DNA of 50,317 nucleotides from NCBI GenBank assembly GCA_037447655.1, contig JBBHKE010001840.1, positions 1 through 50,317 of the forward strand. Direction: 5' to 3'. The notes beneath the pieces were generated by a model. That model did no database searches and was not told the origin of the DNA. It saw only the letters and a list, made by a program, of their open reading frames with translations. Shown here piece by piece: positions 23,547-34,934 of this stretch (position 1 is the stretch's first letter; each line of letters starts with the position of its first letter). The DNA is from Zygnema cylindricum. Its lineage: Eukaryota; Streptophyta; Zygnematophyceae; Zygnematales; Zygnemataceae. A program made the position numbers and the translations under genes.

Positions 23547-24561
23547 TGTTGAAATTCATAGATTTCTATAGTATTTTCTAGGTTTAATATGTTAGGAAAA
23601 AAAAAGGACAGACAGCCTGCCTCCACCTCCTCTCTCTAGCCCCCATACTTGTTGTAGTCACTGAAGGATAGAGAGGGTGGTGATCCATGGCTGCCTTAGT
23701 TCAACAGGCAGTTATTTTTAGAAGGTTACTATAAATAGTCTTGACAGACCCGGGATTTTAACCCGAAACCAGCGGTTCGTCAAGTTGGCCGATAGCGGTC
23801 AGCTTTTATCCTACTAGACTAGGACCAATGCTAAGTGCTATGGAGTATGATAGATATATATACATTTAGGAAGTAAGAAATTCGTTTAACTAAAACTAGA
23901 TACGGCGTGCATAGATACAGTTTTAGTACGACATCATTTCAAAATGAATACCTCGCATTTGTTTGACAGCGAAACAAATATCTCGCAAGTAATTATAACG
24001 GTTAAGATTACGTCTCATTACGAATCCAAGGACGCACGTCATCGCCGAAATCCCGGAGTGGTCACCTTGGCGTTTTGTGACGTGGCATGACCTGGAGCCA
24101 CATGGAGAGATGACATTCGGTCATAGGAATTCCGATAAATGTACGAACAAGTAAAAAACAGACACGCGTCCACCTAATGTCCTTGTCGTACATAGGCCGT
24201 ACAAAAGGTACATCGCCAGTAGTACCTTTTGGTACGGTACAGTAATTTGATTGGTCCGTACTTTAGTACATAGAAATTATTAGAAGGAATCAGGACTTAG
24301 AAAATTTTGGTAGGTAGTCACCTCTCCCTTTGAGAGTTTGTACAAATTGGCATTTTTAGTGCCTCATAACTTATCGGCTAGTTGGTCGTTTTCAGTGATT
24401 GTTTTTGCTACGGACTCAGGGGAGTCCAGGCTGCATACGGGTGCAGTCAAATTGTTAGTTTGCCTTCTTGGGCAGCAGTGGTCGTGCCTTAAAGTGGGTT
24501 AGTTAAATACTATCTAGAGGCTTCTTGTATTCTGTAGTCGAATGGAGGACACAGAATTGCA
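23547..24561 (+). repeat. Solo LTR of Copia family B, TTATG target duplication
   Basis: It starts TGTTGAAATTC and ends CACAGAATTGCA, and it matches the LTR at 33248-34250 over its length (shared words include cctgcctccacct, catcatcgccga-like, and ggactcaggggagtcca). A perfect 5-bp duplication TTATG flanks it (23542-23546 and 24562-24566). No primer site follows, so the internal part was lost, normally by recombination between LTRs. Confidence 0.9.
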
Positions 24562-24566
24562 TTATG

Positions 24567-25621
24567 CTTTTTGCAGACGTCAGTCTGTACGCCAACTCAT
24601 TTTTTAGGGTTTTTATTTTAGAACATTACGAAAGTCCTTTGAGAGAAATATTGTGACGAACAAAATAATTAAAAAATATACATAAATTCATAGTTAGTGA
24701 ATTCAATTTGTTGGAATTCCACAATCAATATAAAGTATGTACCTTGGTATTCAATTGTGTGAAAAAAATAAATACAAATAAATTGGTTGGAAATAATAAT
24801 GATGTAATCATACCACATCGCAACTTCAGTTGTTTATGCTGAAAGCGATATAAATAATAATCGAATAACAACATATCTAGATTAATATGATGTTATTAAT
24901 CGTGGGGATATTGCGATTACAATGGTGGATGAACAATTAAGAAACAACTGATATTATTAAAGTAAAATATAGTAAAGTAAAGTAATAATCAATTATCTTA
25001 ACTCGTGGCTGTGATTTATAAATGGTAAGATTTTTAAATACGATATTATAATATCTCTTATATAATCTTTTTTTATAAAAGAGCGTGACGAAGGAATGTT
25101 ACGAAATTTCTTTTTGATTTTCGTTTATATATTGGAAAGCGCATGTCATTTGCAAATGTTAAAATTTCTTGTTGGTTTTGCATCGTGACACGTAGCTTAA
25201 TTGTCTTGCGTGTCACAATTTATTTTTTCTGTATGTGCCAACCCACCTCTTCAAGGTGGGTTGACAGTTACAAAGAAAAATGAAGCGAACACCTCGCAGA
25301 TGAACATTCGTTGGTCAGTACTACCTCCCAGAATTTCGGAGAGTATCGACAAGATTCTCTATAATGTTGCTTTTCGTATAAAAACAAAATAAGCGGTACG
25401 GTTTGTTATGGATAGTCGCGGAATTTCTGTAAACTACCCCACTTTTCGTCTGATGGAACATCACCCTTAGCCGCAAAATTGTAATTTAGTTTTCTAAGCG
25501 TTACATTGAACAAATATGCAAATTTAAACCAAACCTCTTTAAATTGAAGTTATAACAGTAATAGTGGATCAAACTTGGTCGTAAATGGGATTTTCTGAGA
25601 GGTAGGAAATCCTATAACATA
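24567..25621. other. AT-rich DNA with one transposon terminus and a probable LTR end
   Basis: At 25438-25466 lies a right terminus cgtctgatggaacatcaccc followed by TTA, like the ends at 4213 and 22556; its left partner is not clear. The segment ending tataaca at 25619 should be the 3' end of an LTR because a primer site follows, but the LTR start was not located. Confidence 0.4.
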
Positions 25622-25633
25622 TGGTATCAAAGC
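25622..25633 (+). promoter_or_regulatory. Retrotransposon primer binding site (initiator Met-tRNA type)
   Basis: TGGTATCAAAGC differs at one base from the plant initiator-tRNA(Met) complement usual in Copia and many Gypsy elements (TGGTATCAGAGC). It lies just after a CA-ending stretch and 760 bases before a gag start. It primes minus-strand DNA synthesis in an intact element. Confidence 0.75.
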
Positions 25634-26395
25634 TTTGGTTAGAAAAAAATGCTCATCCGAAAATTGTCTGTCCTGACCAGTGAGCAGTCAGGGTGCTCTG
25701 ACCCGTGAAGGTGGAACCATAATGTGAAGTGGTAGGGGATTGGAGGGAAACTAAGTGACCACACTGCCAGCAGCCGCTGGTTAGATGTGGGGCGTGCTTA
25801 GGTCTTCACGACTCAAGCGGGGTGGGTAGTGTAGCCATCGCTGAAGCTCACTCCAATTACATAGAGGCCAAACAAACTTCCCTTCTCCTAGCGATGATTC
25901 ATGTGTTGAGGGAAGGCTTCAAGCCATGAAGGGTGAGGATGTAAGGATTCGAGATTAAAAGTTCCTGATGTAGTGGGAAGTGAAAAATTTGATAATGGAG
26001 GAGAAGGAAAGTGGAGTACTCTACTCCTTCAAAAGCAAAGGAGTCCAAAAATGACTCAAAAATTTTCAAACCCTAAAGTTGTTACCTTTGATCGCTTTCA
26101 ATTTGTTGTTGCAAAATCTATGGTTGAATCTTACTTTTAAGAGCTTTCAATTTTGTTGTTGCAAAATTTATGGCGAAATTCTTACCTTTGTATTTCAATG
26201 TTGGGAAAATTGAAAATTTAATTTTCACTAACTTACTTTCAATGTATTTTTCAATTCTCAGATTTTGATATTTTCAACGGATTTGTTAAGGAGAAGAAGT
26301 CATTGATTAGAGCAATCAGAGGGCTTCAAATCAGCAAAAAAAAATTGGGAAATTATATTCTATCTTTTCTTTTGCTTGATTTCATTATGTGATAA

Positions 26396-27664
26396 TGGCA
26401 AATTCTGCATGGAAACGTGAAATGGAGAATGCCTTGAATGCGTTGAAGAAACGTACAGTGAAATTGGTTAAAAGATCTAATAATCATGTTGTTGTTGTGG
26501 ATAAAACAGTTTCCAAATAGAAAAGTGAATTGAAATTTGTTAAGAATATAGAAATGTTTGAAATGGGAAATTGGAACAACTCATTAACTTAATCCATACC
26601 AAGAATTATGTTAATGACCAAAAGGGTAAGAGTAGTAAAAGGAATGTCAGTTTTAGGGAGGATGATCATGATAGACTTAAGAAGATAAGAGATCTAAAAC
26701 TATCTATTAGTGAGACACCATCCTTTGATGGTAAGAAGATTGATGAGCTGGATGATTGGATTTTTCATTTGGAGTATTATTTGAAATCTAGAAATTGTGA
26801 TCGTGATGATTAAACCTCTTTTTGTTGTTAGCTATCTGAAAGATGATTAAAAGAAAAGTCATTAGAATAAGATGATCAATTGGGGTATAATATGGAAACT
26901 CGATCACTTAGGGGTAAATTGAATAAAGTATCAGAGTGGGGTGAGGAGAAATTTGTGGATGAGGGTCTGAATGCAAGTTTGGTGAATAGGAAAAATATCT
27001 TTAGGGGAAATCAGAGAGGTGGACAAAGAGTTAATGGAACAAACAAATTTAAAAATAGAGGGGGATACATTAAGAGTCCTAAACTTAGCATTAATATTCA
27101 GAAGCCTAACCTTACCACACCCACATGCACTATCTGTCATCAAAGGGGTCATAGGGCATTTGAGTGTGCACAACTGAAGAAGATTAATTGTTATAGCAGT
27201 GGAGAGGAGGGACATTTCAGAAAATAGTGCACAAAACCCAAAAATAAAGTCGTTTGTTTCAAATGCGGTGGTCCAAATCATTACGCTAAGGACTGTACTG
27301 ATAAAGGTTCTCTCAAAATAGTTGATGTCAATGAAGGTCTCCATGAAGATATCGCATTATGCCTAGCTGAGTAGGAAGCTCAGAGGTGGGAAACAGAAAA
27401 GACAAACTGAAAGTCCTTAGTTGAGTCAACCAGATCAAAAAGTTAAGGAGTCAACTTTGGTGGGCAAATTAATGAATGGAAAAGTTAGGATAGTTGAATG
27501 TATTATGATTCTCACAACACTGCATAGTTTGAAGAATCCTACTGATGAAATTCTTAACAACAACAAACCTATGTTAAGACAGTTAAGTAACAATGACACC
27601 AGAGACAGTTTAATCAGATTCGAGTCTTTAATGGAAGGAAAACCGTTAAAGGTAATGGTTGATT
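26396..27664 (+). pseudogene. Retrotransposon gag-protease fragment with zinc knuckles (broken)
   Basis: Starts ATGGCAAATTCTGC. Recognisable parts are a gag core (about 26690-26812) with FDGKKIDELDDWIFHLEYYL, and three zinc knuckles (27124-27300) of the form C-x2-C-x4-H-x4-C, such as CTICHQRGHRAFEC and CFKCGGPNHYAKDC, the second damaged. Then EGKPLKVMVDL leads into what should be the protease D-S/T-G site, but the frame stops where the family B LTR begins at 27665. Multiple stops break it. Three knuckles and the EGKPLKV-V-D context look more like a Gypsy-type element than Copia (inference). It belongs with the primer site at 25622. Confidence 0.7.
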
Positions 27665-28636
27665 TGTAATTCTGTGACCTCCATTCGTATACAGAATGTC
27701 TAGCTTATATAAAGTCTTTAGGATAGTATTTGCAATTATGACTTTGGCAATAAATAAGTGTCGCCTTCACACGCAGAAACTCTGACCAACAACACCCCTG
27801 TGTAGCTTGGACTCTCTGAGTCCACAGCAAAAAGAATCTCTGAAATTGCTCATCTGAGCATTAAGTTATGGCTGACCAAAGTTGGGCAATAAATACAAGT
27901 GCACTCTGGGAGAGAGGCTAAAACCTAATTTTTTTTAAGTCATAAACTACCTCTTTGAGCCTACTACTAGTGTACTCTAGCCAATCAAAACACTGTATAG
28001 TACAATAAGGTATATGTACCGTTGTACTTCTTGTACGACCATAATACGGCATGGCCGCTCTCGTGACGCGTGTTAATTCTTGAGTCGTAGTTGCTCCCTC
28101 CGCGATATTCGTTGTCCAACCAATTATTGCCACGTGTCATCGCCGACTTCTGCTCCTTAAACCGCCAAAATACCATTCATGTCCATCGGCTCCTTTGTGA
28201 GCCGTTCGATTTGATGTGGACATTTAATTTCGTCTGTCGAAAAAATTAATATCGTTTCGTATATTCCGAGCAATTCGGAATTCGTGCGGGCCGTACTTGT
28301 CCATGTTCAATTTTTCTTGTAAAGTGTTAAATAAATTTTTCGTTCCGTAATGTTTATTAACTAATCATACCCAATAATCTTTAACGATCTTCATGACCTA
28401 ACGGATCAGACGGACGGCTATTTCCTATGGCGTCTATTCGGCAAGTCAAAGGATCAAACCTTGGTCCCATCATCTATCTTTTGCAGAAGCAATGTCTCCT
28501 GCTCCATCTGTCTGTCTCTTCTGTTTGCTAGGGGCAACCATGGCTGCCTGCTAGTCCTCAGTGACTACGACAAGTATGAGGACTATAGTTTAGAACATAA
28601 GCAAATGAACTGGAATATAAAATATATTTTTCAACA
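27665..28636 (-). repeat. LTR of Copia family B, minus-strand copy (972 bp)
   Basis: On the minus strand it starts TGTTGAAAAATATA and ends CACAGAATTACA. Its words (ggactcagagagtcca, ggtcatgaagatcg, ggctgcc near catgg) follow the order of the LTRs at 23547 and 33248, at lower similarity. A purine tract (agaaaataaggggag on the minus strand) adjoins at 28637. Confidence 0.8.
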
Positions 28637-30070
28637 CTCCCCTTATTTTCTAGTCTATCTTTTGTTTCAATCCACACTTCTCCCTACAAAAAACCAATTT
28701 GGGAGGAGGAACCGGCTTATTCATTATATCTGCTACCATTTCTCCATATGGTCTATATTCCAAACTAATTATTTTATTCTCAACCTTCTCTCTAACAAAA
28801 CTCAATCGGATATCCATATGTTTTGATTTAAAATGATGCTTAGGATTTGCTGCAATTGCAATCGCAACTTGATTATCACAAAATATCTTTTATACTCCAT
28901 CCTTCATATATCCCAACTCTTGAAGCAAAGATTTCACCCACATTAATTCTTTCACAGCCAAACATGAGGCCATATACTCAACCTCCATGGTGGACTGAGC
29001 AATCACCTAATGTTGCTTGCTGCTCTAACAGCAAGCCCCATTTCCAACATACAACACATACCCAGAAGTACACCTCCTCATCGAAGCATCCCTATAACTA
29101 GCATCACTCCAAGTGGTGATGTCAGTATTATCCCCTCCCAAATGCAACCACAGATCCCTCGTTCCTATTAAGTACCGCATGAACCTTTTGTCCGCTTCCC
29201 AATCTTTCTTCCTATGATCATTCAGACTCCTACTTAATACCCTTTCGGCTACTGCTATATCAGGACGAGTACAGTTCATAAAATAGATCAAACTATTAGC
29301 AACCTGTCTGTACAGAATAGTTTGCATAAACTTGCTTTCCTCAGGTCCTAAATCATTATCCAAGATCAAGATTCCCTCTTCTGATCTCCCCTCATTTCCC
29401 TTCTTTAAGTCCATTGAAGTAGTACAACTATTTGCTTTATCCATTTGAAATTTTTCAAGTATATTTCCAATTGCTTTTTTTTGAGTTAGTCTAAATGTTT
29501 TCTTTTCTCTATCCCTCTCCATCTGAATTCCCAAAATGCACTTTGCCTCCCCCAAATCTTTGGTTTCAAATTTACTCTTTAGATCATTTTTCAATCTATT
29601 AATTTTCTTCATTGATATACTCAAAACAAGCAAATCATCAACATACGTGGCAAAGAAAATCATCCTCAAATACGTGGATGGAATGATTCGAAATGATTCG
29701 AATATATCCAAAACTCGTCAAAACTTGTCCAACTTCTAGTTCCATTGACGTGGAGCTTGCTTTAGTCCATAGCGGGACTTTATCAATCTGCACACCTTAC
29801 TTTCTTCTCCTTTCCCCACAATTCTTTCCGCTTGTCGAATGATGATCTCTACTTCCAATTCTCTGTGAAAATAGGCGGTTTTGATGTCCATCTGATGCAC
29901 TTCCATGTCTTCTACTGTCCCTATTCTAAGTAGAATACGTACAAAGGGAAATCTAACAACCAGAGCGAAGGTCTCCTCATAATCGATTTCCTCCTTTTGT
30001 GTAAACCCCTTTGCCACCAATCTGGCCTTGTTCTCAAAGAGAATCTGGAGGAGAAGGAGATCCCTCAAAA
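28637..30070 (-). pseudogene. Copia family B, minus-strand copy: RT and RNase H (broken)
   Basis: Reading leftwards from 30070: RT with [31 protein letters not shown], then after a frame break YVDDLLVLS and DLGEAKCILGIQME (29711-29500), then RNase H with MNCTRPDIAVA, MRYLIGTRDLWLH and TSGYVLYVGNGA (to 29025), and further to 28650 with stops. The YVDD catalytic site is kept, but frameshifts kill the polyprotein. The copy begins abruptly at the N-terminus of RT; integrase, protease and gag are absent. Confidence 0.85.
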
Positions 30071-33000
30071 ACAAAAGTGTGCCCTTGGAGCCATTCGGGA
30101 AGATCCACAGGAAGGATAGATCATCGACTCAGGTGCATCTATGCATATGTGTCGTGACAGGCACCTCTTCACTAAGCTAAGAAAGATCCCTACTGTAGAA
30201 ATAAAGAATGGGGATGGGAGATTAGTTACTACAGATCTAGTGCGGCTCGGTAGATCTGAAAGTCTTAGTGGAAGGGAAGACTTCTAAACTGACCTTCTCA
30301 AATGTGCTCTATATTCCTCAGCTGAGTAAAAATCTTGTGCCTACCTCTGTATTAGATGACAAGGATTTTGATACCTTCACTAGAAAGGGAATCTTTACAG
30401 CTAAGTATAGAAATGAAGTCCACTTCACAGCAGATAAGGGCAGCCAAGGAATGTTTAGGCTTAACCTGAGTAATGAAAAGAAGAGGGCTTACTATGGTGG
30501 TGTTCCGAGCTTGATGATCTGGCATAAGCGGTTGGGGCATGTGCAATTTTATAGGCTGAGGGAAATGTAGAAGCTTGGTGTATTAGAAGGCATTCAGTTT
30601 GGGGATAATGAAATGATGGATGATTGTAGTGGCTCTGCCCAAGGTAAGGCTCACAGACTTCCCTTTCCCAAAATTGCCACATATAGAGGCAAGAATGTAC
30701 GAGATCTGGTTCATACAGATATCTGGGGACCAGCAAGAGTACCTTCGGTCCGAAGAAAGAGGTATATGCTGACAATTACCGATGACTGGGCCAGATATTC
30801 TAGAGTCTACTTCCTCAAAACAAAGTCTGAAACACCAAAATACTTCAAAGAATACAAAGCTTGGAGTGAGAAGTTGCACAAAACCCCAATTAAGTGAATA
30901 ACGAGTGATAATGGGGGAGAGTACACCTCTAACCAGTTTGAGGAATACTTGAGAGATGATGGAGTTCAATATCAGAAAAAATGTACCAAATAATTCAGAA
31001 CAAAATGGGGTAGCTAAGAGGTTAAACTAACTGTTGGAGATAGTGTGTATAGTATGCTGGTTGATAAGAAAATAGGAAGAAGATTTTTTGAAGAAGCCAT
31101 AAAATGTGCTAACTACATTAAGAAAAAAGTCCTCACTACAGCCATTAAAGGAATGACACCCTATGAGAGGTGGGTTGGAAGGAAACCTGATATTTCTCAC
31201 TTAAAATTATACGGTAGTCAAGTGTACAGCCTTGACAAAGATAAGAAAAACTGGAAATTAGATGCTAATGGGAAACCGAGATTTTTTGTGGGATATGATG
31301 GATGTCAAAGGATATAGAGTTTATGACTTAGCTAAACAAGATATCATTCTGGTAAAGCATTAAGTTGTTATGGATGAAAGAAAGGGACACAAGTGAAAAC
31401 GTGATTGTAGATTGAGGGGAGTTCCAAGATGGAGGAGATACAACGAAATCTCCTCATATCTCTACACACTCCAAGGAGACACAAGAGGAGGAGCTAGAAC
31501 CGGCTTCGATGGATATGGGAGCAGATGAGACATTAAAAAGGAACCCCAGACTTCCCTCCATTTAAGCTTCAGACTTTGAGGGAGGACGAAAGAGCAGCAA
31601 AAGGCTACAAGAAAAACAAGTTGCTCACAAGGTAACAAAGCTATCTCACCCAGATGAGCCTCAGTCATAATCGGAGGCAATAGACAGCCTAAAGAAAGAC
31701 CGATGGGTCAGAGCCATAAATGATGAGATGGCTTCCATCATGGAAGCAAATACTTGGGAGCTGGTGGACTTTCCTCCATATAGAAAACCTATGAGGTGCA
31801 AATGGGTATTTAAACTAAATTTGAACCCAGATAATACCATTGAGAGATATAAGGCTCGGTTGGTAGCAAAGGAGTTCACCCAAAAAGAGGGGATAGATTA
31901 TGAGGAGACTTTTGCTCCAGTGGTTCGATTCCCATCTCTAAGGATTCTTCTTAGTCTAACGCCAGCGGAAGACATAGAAATACACTAGATGGATATTAAG
32001 ACCGCCTTCCTCAACGGTGAACTAGAGGAAGAAATATTCATGCGGCAACTAGAAGGAATTGTAGAGAAAGGAGAGAAGAGCAAAGTCTGCAGACTCATAA
32101 AGTCCTTATATGGACTAAAGCAGACTCCCAGACAATGGAATAAAAAACTAGATGAGTTTCTCACAAGTCAAGGATATATCCGGATAAGTTCTAACCATTC
32201 TATTTACATGTTTGAGGATGAGAATGGTGTTATTTTTATTGTAATTTATGTGGATTATTTGTTGGTGTTAAGTAAGTCTATGGAAAAGATGAATAAGCTA
32301 AAGAAAGATCTTAAAAGCAGATTTGACATGAAATATTTAGGGGAGGCTAAATATATTTTGGGGATTCAAATGGAAAGAGATAGGGGGAAGAGGATAATCA
32401 GACTTACTCAAAAAGAAGCTATCGAAAATATGCTTGAGAAATTTCAGATATAAAAAAACAAATAGTTTGTACCACTCCCATGGACTTGAAGAAAGTAAGT
32501 GATGGGAGTGTAGAAGGAGGAGTGATAATACTAGATGATCATAAGAGTCCAAAAGAGAGACAGTTTATGAAGTCTATTCCTTACAGACAAGTTGTAGGAA
32601 TCTTCATTTACTTTATGAATTGTACTAGACGGGACATAGCACCAGCAATTGGATTCTTCAGTAAGAGTCTTAATGATCCTAAGAAGAGAGACATGGAAGC
32701 AGCCAAGAGAGTCATGAGATACTTGGTGGGAATCAGGGATTTATAGTTGCATTTGGGAGGGGAGCACACTGACATCACTACTTCGAGTGATGCCAGTTAT
32801 GGGGATACACCTATGAGAAGATGAACTTCTAGATATGTGTTATATGTGGAGGAAGTTGCTTGTTGTAGGAGTAGCAAGCAACAAAAGGTGGTTGCTCAGT
32901 CCACTATGGAAGCTGAGTACATGGCCTCTTCTTCTGCTGTGAAAGAGCTGATGTGGGTCAAGCCTTTATTACAAGAACTGGGGTATATGAAGAAGGGAGT

Positions 33001-33235
33001 GCATGAAGTGTTTTGTGATAATCAGGCTGCAATTGCAATTGCAGCCAATCTAAAAAATTATTTTAAGGCGGATTAAGTTTTGTGAGGGAAAAGGTTGAAA
33101 ACAAAATTGTGAATCTTTTGTATTGAGATGATGAAGAAATGGTAGCTGATATGACGACAAAACGTGTGCCCTCTCCTAAGTTAAAATATTGCAAAGAAAA
33201 ATGTGGGTTAAAAGAGAAACTAAAATTAGACTACA
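30071..33235 (+). pseudogene. Copia family B, plus-strand copy: protease to RNase H (broken)
   Basis: In order: protease with DSGASMHMCRDRHL (about 30126-30170), pre-integrase ending IWHKRLGHVQFYRLREM (30520-30570), integrase (30690-31320) with DIWGPARV, DDWARYSRVYFLK, DNGGEYTS and RWVGRKPDISHLKLYGS, RT (31728-32453) and RNase H (32480-33170) with AQSTMEAEYMASS. Stops at 30569, 30896, 31986 and elsewhere interrupt it. The RT motif reads YVDY, so the second catalytic Asp is lost. Gag, primer site and 5' LTR are missing. Not active. Confidence 0.9.
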
Positions 33236-33247
33236 AAATAAGGGGAG
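33236..33247 (+). promoter_or_regulatory. Polypurine tract of Copia family B
   Basis: Aaataaggggag lies directly before the TG that starts the 3' LTR. This is the expected plus-strand primer. The minus copy has the matching sequence at 28637-28651. Confidence 0.75.
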
Positions 33248-34250
33248 TGTTGAAATCACTAGATTTAGGGGAGGTATTTTCTAGGTCTTAATTAATTAAA
33301 ATAGCTCAAAGAAAAGCATAGGCAGCCTGCCTCCACCTTCTCTCTCTACCTCCCATACTTGTTGTAGTCACTGAAAGAGAGAGAGGGCGGTGGAGCCATG
33401 GCTTCCTCAGCTCCATAGGCAGGACCAAAGAGTGATCTAAGTCACTCTCAACAAAAAGGTTGAGTTTGGCAGGACTCAAACCTCCGATCGGCAGAGTGAG
33501 GCGTAGCCGTCAACTCTTACCAGTCTGTCGTAGTACCCGTTGGAATATATAGGGTTTGATAGCCATTTAAACATTAGTTAGATCATTAATTTGATTAACG
33601 GAAAAACAAATTGAGGACATAAAAACTAGTTGAGTTTTCAGTGCGCACAAATTAAATGTACCGGACATTTGTTATTTTGGACAGCGAGCATTAAAAGCCG
33701 GTTTGGATCCGACGACCCCTCATCATCGCCGAGATCCTGGAATGGCCGCCTTAGCGGTTTTCGGACGTGACATGACCTGTCGACACGTGGCAAGATATCA
33801 TTGGGAAGCGGGAATCCCAAGGAGCATGAGGACAAGTTCGGAGGAGACAGACGTCCACTCCATGGCTTTGTCGTTCACATGCCGTACAGAAAGTACATCG
33901 GCCCTAGTACCATTTTGTACTGTACAGTTTTCTGATTTGGTTCGTACATCAGTAGATACAGTTTGTGAGAGGGGTTTTGGACTTAGAGGATTGAGGAGGT
34001 AGACGCCTCTCTCTTGACAAGCTTGTATAAATATTGGCATCTTTGCCACTCCATAATTAATCGCCTGGTTGGGCGTTTTCAGTGATTCTTCTTGCTGTGG
34101 ACTCAGAGGAGTCCAGACTGCACAGTGGTGCAGTCATATTGTCTATTCGCCTGCTTGGGTAGCAGCAGTCCTAGTTGAAAGTGGGTTAGTCAAAAACTAT
34201 CTAGAGGCTTCATTAATTTTGCAGTCCAATGGGGGACAAAGAATTACACC
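33248..34250 (+). repeat. 3' LTR of Copia family B, plus-strand copy (1003 bp)
   Basis: It starts TGTTGAAATCACTAG and ends CAAAGAATTACA, and it pairs with the solo LTR at 23547-24561. A TATA-like tataaatattgg at 34025 may be the element's core promoter. Within it, gcaggactcaaacctccgatc (33470-33491) has a tRNA B-box-like word on the opposite strand. A fragment of the GGGTACG transposon abuts its right end; no target duplication is visible. Confidence 0.85.
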
Positions 34251-34380
34251 TACGTCTACAACCATCACATGTCAAAGTTCCGATTTCATTTTCGCCGCTC
34301 TTTTAAGTAATACGGAGAATCTTCACTTCAGTCCCAAAAACTTTATCAAAGTACCTATTACATGGGACACTCCTTTAGGG
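34251..34380 (-). mobile_element. Terminal fragment of the GGGTACG-family transposon
   Basis: It is the reverse complement of roughly 13104-13255: cctacgtctacaacc, tgtcaaagttccgatttcat, then tacctattacatgggacactcc. It is cut by the LTR at its inner side. The rest of the element is not visible in the neighbourhood. Confidence 0.7.
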
Positions 34381-34425
34381 TTAGATTCCATCGTAACATA
34401 AAGATTTCTGATGTGCTTTCGTATA

Positions 34426-34676
34426 TACACACCGCCTATTGCTATTAACGTAGTGTACGCTAATTCCGTCCCGCTTTCTTTTTTATTTCCTCCATTAGCG
34501 TAGTTTAGTCTATTTTTTTCTTTACTCTATTTAGGCTCAATTGGCCCATATTAGAATTATTAATCAATTAGAATGCATTTTTTTTTCAAATTTTTCAAAT
34601 TCTTAATTAGCGTAAACCACGGTAATAATTCATATACGCAAAAGAAACTTCTACGCTAATAGCGATTGGCGGTGTA
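34426..34676. mobile_element. 251-bp TA-flanked MITE (variant)
   Basis: The left tip tacacaccgcctattgctat and the right tip, reverse complement tacaccgccaatcgctatta, form imperfect inverted repeats. The interior differs from the 202-bp type (acgtagtgtacgctaatt), so this is a relative and not a copy. Confidence 0.65.
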
Positions 34677-34720
34677 CTGTACTGCATTGTTAAAATAGAA
34701 GTTGACGCCATCACACCGTC

Positions 34721-34931
34721 TACGACACCTTGAATCAATAGTAGTGTATAGAAATTATTAGTGTAAAGAAAGAATTAGCGTCATTCACTGTAATTTAGTG
34801 CCAGGAGACGTGGCAAATTTTGGTCCACGTCCTTAAATAGTGTAATTTATTATATTTAAGATATCAATATCAAAAATATATTTTTGGGTGCCGATATGGC
34901 GTACATAAGGCTAATAACGATTCACGGTGTA
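34721..34931 (+). mobile_element. Copy of the 202-bp MITE
   Basis: It shares with 14153-14354 the tracts gaaattattagtgtaaagaa, attagcgtcattcac, gccaggagacgtggca and the right tip gctaataacgattcacggtgta. The left tip is eroded. Confidence 0.8.
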
Positions 34932-34934
34932 CTG

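Noticed and set aside
23547-34250. One full-length family B Copia element from the LTR at 23547 to the LTR at 34250
   Set aside because: The left LTR has its own perfect TTATG duplication and no primer site after it, so it is a solo LTR. The gag at 26.4 kb belongs to a different element.
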